From contig JAJDBI010000062.1 of the NCBI GenBank assembly GCA_029261435.1, positions 1-13,294 on the forward strand: a stretch of 13,294 nucleotides of DNA, in the 5' to 3' direction. Shown here piece by piece: positions 1-6,727 of the stretch. A model generated the notes under the pieces. That model saw only the letters and a program-made list of their open reading frames with translations. It ran no database searches and was not told where the DNA came from. The DNA comes from Nitrospinaceae bacterium (lineage in GTDB: Bacteria > Nitrospinota > Nitrospinia > Nitrospinales > VA-1). The translations under genes and the position numbers were made by a program. Numbering within the stretch: the stretch's first letter is position 1; each line of letters starts with the position of its first letter.

Positions 1-35
1 CAAATCAGCTGCTCTACCAACTGAGCTACGCCAGC
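1..35 (-). tRNA. partial tRNA, probably tRNA-Thr(UGU), 5' half only
   Basis: Read on the minus strand, the sequence starts GCTGGCG (acceptor 5' strand), then T8-A9, a D-arm GCTC with loop AGTTGGTA and GAGC, A26, then anticodon-stem GCTGA and loop TTTG, where the window ends. The spacing fits canonical numbering, so the last visible bases are U34 and G35 of the anticodon: it is UGN. Thr(UGU) is preferred because the GC(T/C)-type acceptor and the GCTGA-TTTG stem-loop match bacterial tRNA-Thr. Pro, Ala and Ser (UGG, UGC, UGA) are formally possible because base 36 and the 3' half lie outside the window. The tRNA-ness is secure; the isotype is inferred. Confidence 0.9.
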
Positions 36-55
36 TCAGCAAATAAAAAACCCCC

Positions 56-84
56 ATATTACACTTTGACTTCCAAAGTTTCAA
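56..84 (-). promoter_or_regulatory. sigma70-type promoter of the tRNA gene
   Basis: On the minus strand a -35 box TTGAAA (79-84) and a -10-like box TAATAT (56-61) are separated by exactly 17 bp. Transcription would start about 13 nt upstream of the tRNA 5' end, leaving a short G/T-rich leader. The -10 matches consensus at only four of six positions; an alternative is TGTAAT with a 15-bp spacer. The spacer contains a perfect 6-bp inverted repeat, ACTTTG/CAAAGT (63-68 and 74-79). The promoter sits directly before this tRNA, so the tRNA is probably the first gene of its transcript. Confidence 0.55.
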
Positions 85-329
85 TATAAATTGGAGGTTT
101 TCAGCTATTTCGTTCAGATTAACAGGATGTATTGCCGCGAAAGGGTGATATTGTAACGCACTATAGCACGGCCGATTATCTTTTAATAGAAAAAAACATC
201 GTCCCTGCATCAATAAGCGAAGAATTTTAACACCGAAACTACTCAAACACCAGATTTTTTTCTTTCTTGTCCAAATTTACCCAATAAAATCAATTCCCGA
301 CCACCAAGCCCCCTCAAAACCACCTATTT
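85..329. other. gene-free stretch between tRNA promoter and lipoprotein gene
   Basis: I see no convincing coding frame, RNA gene, repeat array or GC-rich terminator hairpin here. The segment is AT-rich with several A or T runs (around 189-196 and 254-260). It lies downstream of the minus-strand lipoprotein gene and upstream of the minus-strand tRNA, so it should hold the 3' end of the lipoprotein transcript, but I cannot place a terminator. Confidence 0.5.
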
Positions 330-809
330 TTAATAATTTTCTCTGCCCGAGCCCTGCCGGGCTATTTTCTTCCTGCGTTTCCTGGGGAGTTTCTCCAGAT
401 ACTCCTTATCCTTTATTTCTTCGACCACCCGATGCTTGGTTTTGCAAAAATGCGCCGTATAGCGAAAATTATAATAGTCGACCGAATTCTGCGCATCCTG
501 AAAAGAAATTATATAAGGGATAATTAATGGAGAGGATAACAAATATAGCCATGCTTTTCTAGTTTCACCGGTATACCATTGCCCACCACCTGGAATCAGC
601 GAGTACAACATGGCAATATCCCGGTCAAAATATTCGTATTCCTTATCGCACCCCTCACTGATAAGCTCTTCCATCTCCGATTCCATGGCGGGCGTGATAC
701 GCTTAAAGAGCAGGGGCGATTTACTTCCACCCTTGATCCCGCAGGCAGAAAGAAAAAACACCATTCCCACTACCCAAATGAATTTAATCAATCCCGGCAT
801 ACGCCTCAT
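330..809 (-). CDS. small predicted lipoprotein with TM2/DUF5683-like hydrophobic hairpin
   Basis: This is a 159-residue protein. The N-terminus has a short basic segment, a hydrophobic stretch (about 8-19) and a lipobox L-S-A-C with the lipidated Cys at 23, so export and lipidation are predicted. Residues 68-105 contain a glycine-proline turn (SLIPGGGQWYTGE) followed by a hydrophobic segment, then a Tyr-rich stretch. This resembles the P-G-x-G-Q-x-Y-x-G signature of TM2/DUF5683-type small membrane proteins, whose function is unknown. The C-terminus is strongly basic (PRKRRKK, about 142-148). Two ATGs compete: 809, and one three codons later at 800. Neither has a good ribosome-binding site; the second has GAGG close upstream. 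It has its own strong promoter and is 128 bp from the amidohydrolase. I do not recognise a named gene. Confidence 0.8.
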   Translation of the reverse strand: MRRMPGLIKFIWVVGMVFFLSACGIKGGSKSPLLFKRITPAMESEMEELISEGCDKEYEYFDRDIAMLYSLIPGGGQWYTGETRKAWLYLLSSPLIIPYIISFQDAQNSVDYYNFRYTAHFCKTKHRVVEEIKDKEYLEKLPRKRRKKIARQGSGRENY

Positions 810-837
810 AACCGAATAATTCTTTTTATATCAATAG

Positions 838-866
838 ATTATACGGAAATACCTGTTCCCCGTCAA
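838..866 (-). promoter_or_regulatory. strong sigma70-type promoter for the lipoprotein gene
   Basis: On the minus strand TTGACG (861-866) and a perfect TATAAT (838-843) are separated by 17 bp. This is the closest consensus promoter in the window. The start would fall near 831, giving a 5' leader of about 20 nt before the ATG at 809. The lipoprotein gene can therefore be transcribed separately from the amidohydrolase upstream of it. Confidence 0.7.
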
Positions 867-937
867 GCCCCCTAACCGAGGAAGCAACTGAGCAGGAGCA
901 CTTTGAGCCAAGGCAAATCTTTGCTCGCCAGATACAG

Positions 938-2155
938 CTATTTCGCTCCGAGTCCAGCGTCATACCGGCCATCCACCCTGTAAAAATCCACTTCATGACG
1001 ATCGGGTTCGAAGGGCACATCCCACCAAGGCCCTGAATAGGAAGATGGAAGGCGAAATCCAATTAAATCAGCCTTTTGACCGGAAGTCACCGTACCACAC
1101 TGCAATCCCAGGGCTTCTGCGCCTCCGCTGGTCGCCATGGTGAGTATTTCCTTTCGGCTGACATCCGGTAAAAGTTTATCAGCCATACGCAATTCATCCA
1201 GGAAATTGAGGGAATTGCTGCTGGCCAGTGAATCCGTTCCCAGAGCTACGGTAATACCTCGGTCTAATAAAGCGCGAACCGGCATTAATTTTGTCCGACC
1301 AAACCATTCGGAGCTCTGCGGACAAAACGTGGCGCTGACTTTTTTCTCGGCCATCAAATCAAGATCGTCTGAAACAAAATTGCAATGCACAGCAATCAGG
1401 CGATCCAAAACTCCCAGTGAAGAAAGATATTGCATTGGAGATTTATAGGGAGGTTGCCATTTCGGGTCCCAGGCAGATCGCTCTTTTAACAATTCTTCCA
1501 GTGAATCATCACCAAGCACAAGAAATCGTCCCTCTTCTTTAATCTCTGCGACATGGCAGGAAACCGGACAATGATGCTGTTGAGCGAGTTGCCCTATCAA
1601 CCGGAACAAATCCGGTGAAACAGAATAAGGCGCATGCGGGGCCAAACCCAACTGACATATCGAGGAAGGGTTTCCTCGCAATAAAATCTCTTCCACATTT
1701 TTACAAAGCTCTTGTGCTTTTTCGGGGAGAAACCCTATCGTCTCTAAAAACAATACCGACCGAAAACCCAAACCACCAATCACGGGCAATAGTTCAGGGT
1801 CAGCAACGTAATCCCCCAACGCCGTCACTCCCGAACGTTTCATGGCTTCTGCTCCAGAACGAATTCCCTGAACCCGGCTTTCGCTATCAAGAGCAGAGTT
1901 ATGAGAGATCAACGCCCGAATCCAGTCTGCAAATGAATCAGAAGGAGAAAGTTTATTTTCGAGGGCTGTCAAACTGATGTGACTATGTGCATTGATAAAC
2001 CCTGGCATGAGCAGGTAGTCGGAGAGATCCAGATCAGCATCATCACTTCCCTGTTGCGCTGCGACCTCGATAATGTTTCCACCATCAATAATCAACTCAC
2101 CGTTTTCAACAGGATCCCCACACATTGTCAGTAGCGCTCGAAACTTTATTCTCAT
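938..2155 (-). CDS. metal-dependent amidohydrolase (deaminase/chlorohydrolase type), possible aminodeoxyfutalosine deaminase
   Basis: This 405-residue protein belongs to the amidohydrolase superfamily of cytosolic TIM-barrel deaminases (TrzN/SsnA/MtaD type). Visible ligands and motifs: H57-x-H59 in GFINAHSH, H174 in HAPYS, H201 with E204 in CHVAE, H257 in VHCN, and D308 in ALGTDS. All metal-site positions are intact, so it should be active. MtaD/SsnA enzymes usually carry an RG-x-x-D-D-x-x-L stretch after the first HxH; here the region reads LSPSDSFADWIRAL. That is more like the H. pylori-type aminodeoxyfutalosine deaminase of the futalosine menaquinone pathway, as I recall it. S-adenosylhomocysteine/methylthioadenosine deaminase is the alternative. 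The start lies 10 nt after the stop of the upstream methyltransferase-like gene, so the two are probably co-transcribed. Family sure, substrate uncertain. Confidence 0.88.
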   Translation of the reverse strand: MRIKFRALLTMCGDPVENGELIIDGGNIIEVAAQQGSDDADLDLSDYLLMPGFINAHSHISLTALENKLSPSDSFADWIRALISHNSALDSESRVQGIRSGAEAMKRSGVTALGDYVADPELLPVIGGLGFRSVLFLETIGFLPEKAQELCKNVEEILLRGNPSSICQLGLAPHAPYSVSPDLFRLIGQLAQQHHCPVSCHVAEIKEEGRFLVLGDDSLEELLKERSAWDPKWQPPYKSPMQYLSSLGVLDRLIAVHCNFVSDDLDLMAEKKVSATFCPQSSEWFGRTKLMPVRALLDRGITVALGTDSLASSNSLNFLDELRMADKLLPDVSRKEILTMATSGGAEALGLQCGTVTSGQKADLIGFRLPSSYSGPWWDVPFEPDRHEVDFYRVDGRYDAGLGAK

Positions 2156-2165
2156 CGTCTCATTT

Positions 2166-2624
2166 TCAAAAAAAAGTTAAATCCTTGTACTGCTGATACG
2201 CAGTCCCCAATTGTTCCAACAAAACTTTCTCTTCAGCTTTGGCCCGGAAGATATTTAAGGGGATCACCACCACCAGCACATAGATCAGGCATGGCAAAGA
2301 GCCACAAGCCACAAACAATCCGGTCAGCGTCAAAACGATTCCTATATACACCGGGTGACGAAAAATCCGATAAAGCCCCTTGGTGACCAGCTTGTCTGTT
2401 CCCGGCAGAACAGCAAGCGAAGAACCCAGTGACCACATCGCGGCCATCCACAAAAGAACACCCACTGCACCAACGGTCAACCCCGCATAAACCAACTCCC
2501 GAAACCCAAATCCAAAATTTTTCGGCCCCAGGTAGGCAAAGACCAAAGGAAACAGGTAAAGCATGGGAACCAGAATGTTCAACAATAACCGCTGGTTCGA
2601 ACTGAGAGATTTAAAATCTAGCAT
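2166..2624 (-). CDS. isoprenylcysteine carboxyl methyltransferase-like integral membrane protein
   Basis: This is a 152-residue membrane protein with about four hydrophobic segments (roughly 14-33, 45-65, 94-108, 110-124). It carries the ICMT/PEMT signature: GLYRIFRHPVYIG (83-95), then after a hydrophobic hairpin an acidic-start motif (KAEEKVLLEQLG, 129-140) and Y143-x-x-Y146. In the family these C-terminal elements bind S-adenosylmethionine. Bacterial members methylate lipid-like or small hydrophobic acceptors, and the substrate here is unknown. The length is usual for bacterial members. The ATG at 2624 has no evident Shine-Dalgarno sequence. The gene ends 10 nt before the amidohydrolase start, suggesting a two-gene operon; the functional link is not obvious. 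Confidence 0.85.
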   Translation of the reverse strand: MLDFKSLSSNQRLLLNILVPMLYLFPLVFAYLGPKNFGFGFRELVYAGLTVGAVGVLLWMAAMWSLGSSLAVLPGTDKLVTKGLYRIFRHPVYIGIVLTLTGLFVACGSLPCLIYVLVVVIPLNIFRAKAEEKVLLEQLGTAYQQYKDLTFF

Positions 2625-2665
2625 TTATCTAAAGTATTTTTCATTAACCACGAGTTACACCAAGC

Positions 2666-2690
2666 AAAAACCACTGGTGGTGAATCACCC
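2666..2690 (-). terminator. weak candidate terminator downstream of lpxK
   Basis: Read on the minus strand, a short inverted repeat GGTG-ATT-CACC is followed immediately by ACCA-CCAG-TGGT and then a run of five T. The stems are only four to five base pairs, so it is a weak terminator at best. It lies about 115 bp beyond the lpxK stop and before the methyltransferase-like gene. The rest of the 181-bp gap between the two genes shows nothing I can assign. Confidence 0.25.
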
Positions 2691-2805
2691 CATATTTCTC
2701 TCTTCAACTTCTCGCACTGGAAGGGTAGAACGGGTACATTGAGAAAGAGGGAAAAAATATTCATTAAATCTCTTCAATCAATTTCGCAGTTCAACAAACT
2801 ATTTA

Positions 2806-3900
2806 TTACCCAGTGGGTCCAGCGTCATGCTGGCTGCGCCCAGAAGTTATTTGCTTGTTGAAAGTTTCGCGTCCTTCGAGAATTTCAAGCTCAATCACCA
2901 CTTTTAAAAAAGGCAAAGTGAATTTCATATCCTTGAGTTTTACGGCGTCTTTTTCAGGGAGCAGGATAAACCGGGCACCTTCTTTTATCGCTCGGGCTTC
3001 CAATTCCTTAATGTCCTGCAAAGTGTAGGGATGATGATCGGGAAAGGACTTGAAAAATCTGGGTTGAATCTGCGAGTCTCGCAAAATCTGCCTGAATCCT
3101 TCCGGCTTGGCAATTCCGCAAAACGCGGCGACCGGTTCTTTCTTTAATATTTCTGCATCCAGCACTTCCTCGTCATCCATACGAATCACTGAATCCAGAC
3201 GAAGGTGTGTTTTTACCAGTGGAACAGAACCCAATAAGCCTGAATCAAAATTAATGGCACCGCCAGAATAATGGGTGAAACAAACCATATCTGCTCTTCG
3301 TGTTTCACCAGCGGGTTCGCGCAGTTCTCCTGCCGGAAACAGATGACCGTTACCCAGCGGCTTGAAATGGTCGAATAGCAGAATGTCCAGATCTCGATTT
3401 AATGCCAGATGTTGAAATCCATCATCCAGTACCAGAGTATCAACATCAAAATGCTCGAGCGCATACCGTCCTGTCTGATAACGGTCCGGTCCTGTTAATA
3501 TCGGAACATTTTTGAGCTTTTCCGCCATCATGACCGCCTCATCACCTGCCCATTCCGGGGAGAGAAGTGTCTGTTTCCCATCACAGACTACATTGACCGG
3601 GTTACCGGATTTCCCCCCGTAACCTCTACTGAGAATGGCAGGTTTGAGTCCATTTCCCCTGAGAGTTTCAGCGATCATCATCACAAACGGGGTTTTTCCT
3701 GTTCCACCCAAAGTCAGATTGCCAACGCTGATCACCCGGCAGTCTAGTTTACGACTGGGAAACACTCCCCATCTGTAGGCCCAGAGACGAAAATGGTGCC
3801 CCAGTGAATAAACAAAGGAAATGAGCATCAAAATCACAAAAACCGGAAACCAGTACCATTTGCGATCAGGCGATATAATTTTATAAAAAATTTCGGACAT
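2806..3900 (-). CDS. lpxK: tetraacyldisaccharide 4'-kinase LpxK
   Basis: LpxK phosphorylates the 4' position of the lipid A tetraacyl-disaccharide at the inner face of the inner membrane, the step before Kdo addition. The 364-residue protein has an N-terminal membrane anchor (about 18-34), a Walker A loop GGTGKTP (65-71) preceded by VISVGNLTLG, an SRGYGG motif (91-96), a DDGFQH motif (159-164), LREP (193-196), CGIAKP (261-266), DHHPYT (288-293) and EKDAVKL (316-322). These are the family's hallmarks in the right order, and the length is typical. The ATG at 3900 is preceded by GGCCAAAAAAAC with no Shine-Dalgarno match. It is transcribed divergently from waaA, 111 bp away, consistent with consecutive steps of the same pathway. 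The C-terminal tail (about 350-364) is polar and unremarkable. Confidence 0.96.
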   Translation of the reverse strand: MSEIFYKIISPDRKWYWFPVFVILMLISFVYSLGHHFRLWAYRWGVFPSRKLDCRVISVGNLTLGGTGKTPFVMMIAETLRGNGLKPAILSRGYGGKSGNPVNVVCDGKQTLLSPEWAGDEAVMMAEKLKNVPILTGPDRYQTGRYALEHFDVDTLVLDDGFQHLALNRDLDILLFDHFKPLGNGHLFPAGELREPAGETRRADMVCFTHYSGGAINFDSGLLGSVPLVKTHLRLDSVIRMDDEEVLDAEILKKEPVAAFCGIAKPEGFRQILRDSQIQPRFFKSFPDHHPYTLQDIKELEARAIKEGARFILLPEKDAVKLKDMKFTLPFLKVVIELEILEGRETFNKQITSGRSQHDAGPTG

Positions 3901-3945
3901 GTTTTTTTGGCCGGACTTTAACGGGCATCCCTAATTAATAACTAC

Positions 3946-4005
3946 TTTAGAATTCTAAAAATTAGTAATTTTTAGAGGCCCTCTAATGTTTTAGGAGTAT
4001 ACTCC
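3946..4005. promoter_or_regulatory. cluster of three perfect palindromes in the divergent lpxK-waaA intergenic region
   Basis: Three palindromes occur within 60 bp. TTTAGAATTCTAAA (3946-3959) is perfect. TTAGAGG-C-CCTCTAA (3972-3986) has 7-bp arms. GGAGTATACTCC (3994-4005) is perfect. The first two share the half-site TTAGA/TCTAA with different central spacing. The third contains TATACT (3998-4003), a possible -10 for waaA that would put the start only about 7 nt before its ATG, and GGAG, 14 nt before the ATG. No matching -35 is seen. The layout suits an operator region for the two divergent LPS genes; the regulator is unknown. Confidence 0.45.
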
Positions 4006-4011
4006 CAGCTT

Positions 4012-5253
4012 ATGGATTTTTTGTATTATATTCTTGTAGGAGGGCTTCTGCTTTTGGCTTCTCCTTTTCTCATTTTAAGAGCTCTGATCTCTTCCTCTTT
4101 CCGCAAAGAAATGAAGGAAAGAATGAAGGGAGCGAACTCTCTGCCAGAGCTAAAAGATACGTTGTGGATTCATGCCTCATCGGTAGGAGAAGTTCGCCTG
4201 GCTAAAATCCTCATTGCAGGTCTTTTAAAGGAGGGGGAATCCCGTCCGATTGCCCTGTCCACGTTTACCCCCACAGGTTATGCACTGGCTCTGGAAGAAA
4301 AACTTCCCAACGTATTCAGACTGCCGCTGGACTTCCCTCTCTGGCTGAACCCTGTCTTTGAACGATTACAGCCCTCTAAACTGGTACTGATCGAAGCGGA
4401 GTTATGGCCATCTTTGCTCCGCCAATGTAAACACCGAAGCATTCCCGTCATCCAGGTAAATGGAAGGGTCTCGGAAAAATCCGTTCGGAGCTATAGAAAA
4501 TTCCCAGCCGTCCTGTTATGGATGACTGAATCGATCAAACAGTTTTCCATGCGATCTGAAACAGATGCCGATCGTTTTTTGCAGTTAGGTGTGGCCAGGG
4601 AAAAAGTTCTCGTAACGGGAAACATTAAATTCGATGTGACTTCCATTGAAGAAGAGGAAAAGTTCCAGCCGCAATGGAAGGACGACTCCATGATCCTGGT
4701 TTTTGGTTCCACCCGGCCGGGAGAAGAAGGACCGATCATGGAGGCACTGGTTCGACTGCAAAAAGAGTTCCCCAACCTGATCGGGGTGATTGCCCCCAGG
4801 CATATGGAAAGATGCCGGGAAGTCGAAGACTTGATCCGGGAGTTCGAAGTGGAGTATGCCTTGCTCTCCAAGCAGGATGACCTGACGAATTGCACTGTCT
4901 TACTGGTAGACAGTCTGGGAAAACTCAATGCCTTTTACAAAGGCGCAACGGTGGCCTATGTTGGAGGTGGGTTCAATCCCCGGTTTGGCGGTCACAATAT
5001 TCTCGAACCGGCGGCATTGGGAAAACCGGTTCTGTTCGGAAAGTTCATGAATAATTTTGAGGAAGAAGCAAAACTTCTCAAGAAGTCCGAAGGAGGTCTG
5101 CAACTGCAAAATATTGAAGAACTCTACGATGTATTAAAACGGTTACTCATGAACCCGGACGAACGCCAGAAGCTAAGCCAATCTGCGGAAAAAACAGTCA
5201 AGACCAACAGCGGTGCCTTAAGAAAAAACATTGAGCTCATCCGCTCTACATAG
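4012..5253 (+). CDS. waaA: 3-deoxy-D-manno-octulosonic acid (Kdo) transferase, canonical copy
   Basis: WaaA (KdtA) transfers Kdo from CMP-Kdo to the lipid A precursor at the cytoplasmic face of the inner membrane. The 413-residue protein has an N-terminal anchor (about 4-24), WIHASSVGE with the likely catalytic-base Glu at 60, STFTPTG (83-89), E128-A-E130-L-W-P, VTGNIKFD (201-208), GSTRPGEE (232-239), APRHMER (261-267), GGG (318-320) and GGHNILEP (326-333). All family motifs are intact, so this copy should be the functional enzyme. The ATG at 4012 follows a perfect palindrome; GGAG lies 14 nt upstream, which is far for a ribosome-binding site. It ends 31 bp before a second copy on the same strand. 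How many Kdo residues it adds cannot be told from sequence. Confidence 0.96.
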   Translation: MDFLYYILVGGLLLLASPFLILRALISSSFRKEMKERMKGANSLPELKDTLWIHASSVGEVRLAKILIAGLLKEGESRPIALSTFTPTGYALALEEKLPNVFRLPLDFPLWLNPVFERLQPSKLVLIEAELWPSLLRQCKHRSIPVIQVNGRVSEKSVRSYRKFPAVLLWMTESIKQFSMRSETDADRFLQLGVAREKVLVTGNIKFDVTSIEEEEKFQPQWKDDSMILVFGSTRPGEEGPIMEALVRLQKEFPNLIGVIAPRHMERCREVEDLIREFEVEYALLSKQDDLTNCTVLLVDSLGKLNAFYKGATVAYVGGGFNPRFGGHNILEPAALGKPVLFGKFMNNFEEEAKLLKKSEGGLQLQNIEELYDVLKRLLMNPDERQKLSQSAEKTVKTNSGALRKNIELIRST

Positions 5254-5256
5254 GCA

Positions 5257-5278
5257 GAGCCTCCTATAGAGGATCCTC
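5257..5278 (+). promoter_or_regulatory. palindromic leader of the second waaA copy with SD-like GAGG
   Basis: The 31-bp gap between the two waaA genes contains CCTC (5260-5263), GAGG (5269-5272) and CCTC (5275-5278). The perfect palindrome GAGGATCCTC covers 5269-5278. GAGG, the only Shine-Dalgarno-like sequence, is 12 nt before the ATG at 5285 and could pair with either CCTC. I see no promoter here, so the second copy is probably read through from the first. Confidence 0.35.
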
Positions 5279-5284
5279 GTTTAG

Positions 5285-6550
5285 ATGATTTATTTTTACC
5301 ACCTTCTATCCCTCTTTGTTGCAATCCTTCTGCTCCCCCTGTTCTCATTCATAGCGCTGTCTTCCAAACATAAGTGGAAATGTCTGGTCCATCATTTTGG
5401 ATGGGTTCCTGTCATAAAAAAATCGGGAAGAAAAACCCTCTGGCTGCATGCGCTTTCAATGGGAGAGGTCGTGGCCGCAACGCCGGTTCTCAAGCTGGTT
5501 CGCAAGCAAAATCCTGAGCTCAATATTGCACTCTCCGTCACCACCGATTCGGGCTATACAGCAGCCCTCAAGGTGAACATAGCCGACAATGTGTTTTTTC
5601 AACCGCTGGATTGCCTGCCCTTCACACAACTAGCTTTGAAACGGATCAATCCCGATCTTCATGTCGTCACCGACACGGGATTCTGGCCCGGCTTGATCGA
5701 TCTGTTGCATAGAAAAAATATCCCCGTTCTTTTATTCAACGGCCGTATTTCTGAAAAATCCGCTCGACGGTATCTTATTGCTGGCTCCCTTTTCAAAGAC
5801 ACCTTTCAAAAGTTTCATCACCTTGGCATGCAAAACAGCAATGGAGAAATATCCGCTATGACCCTGGGTGTGGACCGAAAACGAATCGAGGTGATGGGCG
5901 ATCCTAAATATGACGCACAACAACCCCTGGCAGATGAAGAGAACGAACGGTTACGAAAAACTTTCAAGCTGGAAGAAGACACACCAGTATGGATAGCAGG
6001 CAGTACCCATGCCGGTGAGGAAGAAATTATTCTGGATGCTCACCAGCAATTGAAAGATGAGCACCCCGATCTGATTTTGATTCTTGCTCCACGTAGACTC
6101 GAGCGAGTAGAAGAAGTGGTCACACTACTTAAAAAGAGAAACATTTCTTTTACCCTGCGCTCGTCGCTGAAACATGCAGAAACCGTTATCCTCCTCGATA
6201 CCATGGGCGAGTTGGCCAAAGTATATTCGCTGGGGCAGGTGGCGTTCATTGGCAAAAGTCTTGTAAAACCGGGAGGAGGGCACAGCCTGATCGAACCGCT
6301 GACTTGCGGCCTGCCAGTAATGCATGGGCCTTTTGTTGAAAACATAGGCCATGTCACAGACAAAGCCCATGAACTGGGACTGGCATTAACTGTGAAAAAC
6401 TCCAGGGATATCAAAGATAAAGCTCATTACTTTCTGGGAAACAAAAACCTACACCAGAAACTAAAAGAAAAAGCCCTCGCCTTCACCACGGAACAACAAG
6501 GTGCCTCTAAAAAAATGGCTGAAATCATTGCGAAGACCCTGACGATTTAA
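5285..6550 (+). CDS. second Kdo-transferase-like (WaaA/KdtA family) glycosyltransferase, diverged copy
   Basis: This 421-residue protein has the same architecture as its upstream neighbour: N-terminal anchor (about 4-24), WLHALSMGE with Glu 61, SVTTDSG (84-90), GSTHAGEE (239-246), APRRLER (268-274), DTMGEL (305-310) and a GGGHSLIEP loop (330-338). Three conserved places differ. The E-x-E-x-W-P motif reads TDTGFWP (129-135), so both acidic residues are changed (first to Asp 130, second to Gly 132). VTGxxKFD is VMGDPKYD (203-210). HN is HS (333-334). The reading frame is intact and full length, so it is not decayed. It is 31 bp downstream of waaA and likely co-transcribed. It could add a second Kdo or a related sugar, have altered donor or acceptor specificity, or be a non-catalytic partner. 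Family certain, reaction uncertain. Confidence 0.88.
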   Translation: MIYFYHLLSLFVAILLLPLFSFIALSSKHKWKCLVHHFGWVPVIKKSGRKTLWLHALSMGEVVAATPVLKLVRKQNPELNIALSVTTDSGYTAALKVNIADNVFFQPLDCLPFTQLALKRINPDLHVVTDTGFWPGLIDLLHRKNIPVLLFNGRISEKSARRYLIAGSLFKDTFQKFHHLGMQNSNGEISAMTLGVDRKRIEVMGDPKYDAQQPLADEENERLRKTFKLEEDTPVWIAGSTHAGEEEIILDAHQQLKDEHPDLILILAPRRLERVEEVVTLLKKRNISFTLRSSLKHAETVILLDTMGELAKVYSLGQVAFIGKSLVKPGGGHSLIEPLTCGLPVMHGPFVENIGHVTDKAHELGLALTVKNSRDIKDKAHYFLGNKNLHQKLKEKALAFTTEQQGASKKMAEIIAKTLTI

Positions 6551-6600
6551 ACCTCAACTTTAAAATAAACTCTTCTCTTCTTATAAAAAACCCTTAGACT

Positions 6601-6630
6601 AGTGTTATCAATCTGAAAATAACAAACACT
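6601..6630. repeat. imperfect inverted repeat in the intergenic region before the hybrid kinase
   Basis: AGTGTT (6601-6606) is the reverse complement of AACACT (6625-6630), and TTAT/ATAA just inside can add pairs with a bulge. It is not followed by a T run, so it is a poor terminator for the waaA transcript. It could instead be an operator for the kinase gene starting at 6728. I see no convincing promoter boxes in the 177-bp gap. Confidence 0.25.
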
Positions 6631-6727
6631 GCGTTTTCAACGTGAAACAAAACATAGAAAGTGGTTTTCCTTTGTCAGAGTTAAATTCTACGAGTTATTT
6701 CAATATTCCTCTGGAACATATCGGCTT

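Noticed and set aside
1615..1977. Open frame antisense to the amidohydrolase
   Set aside because: It is a shadow of the coding frame on the other strand; the product has no hydrophobic core or motif.
4491..4928. Open frame of about 145 codons antisense to the first waaA gene
   Set aside because: It lies wholly within a gene with clear family motifs, its translation is Ser/Arg-rich without recognisable domains, and it has no start context.
5285..6550. Second waaA copy as a pseudogene
   Set aside because: The frame is uninterrupted over 421 codons, most family motifs are kept and the length is normal, so it looks maintained by selection despite the altered motif.
6601..6660. Intrinsic terminator after the second waaA gene
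   Set aside because: The inverted repeat AGTGTT/AACACT is AT-rich and bulged and is not followed by a T run; a second TTTCA-ACG-TGAAA hairpin has only five weak pairs.
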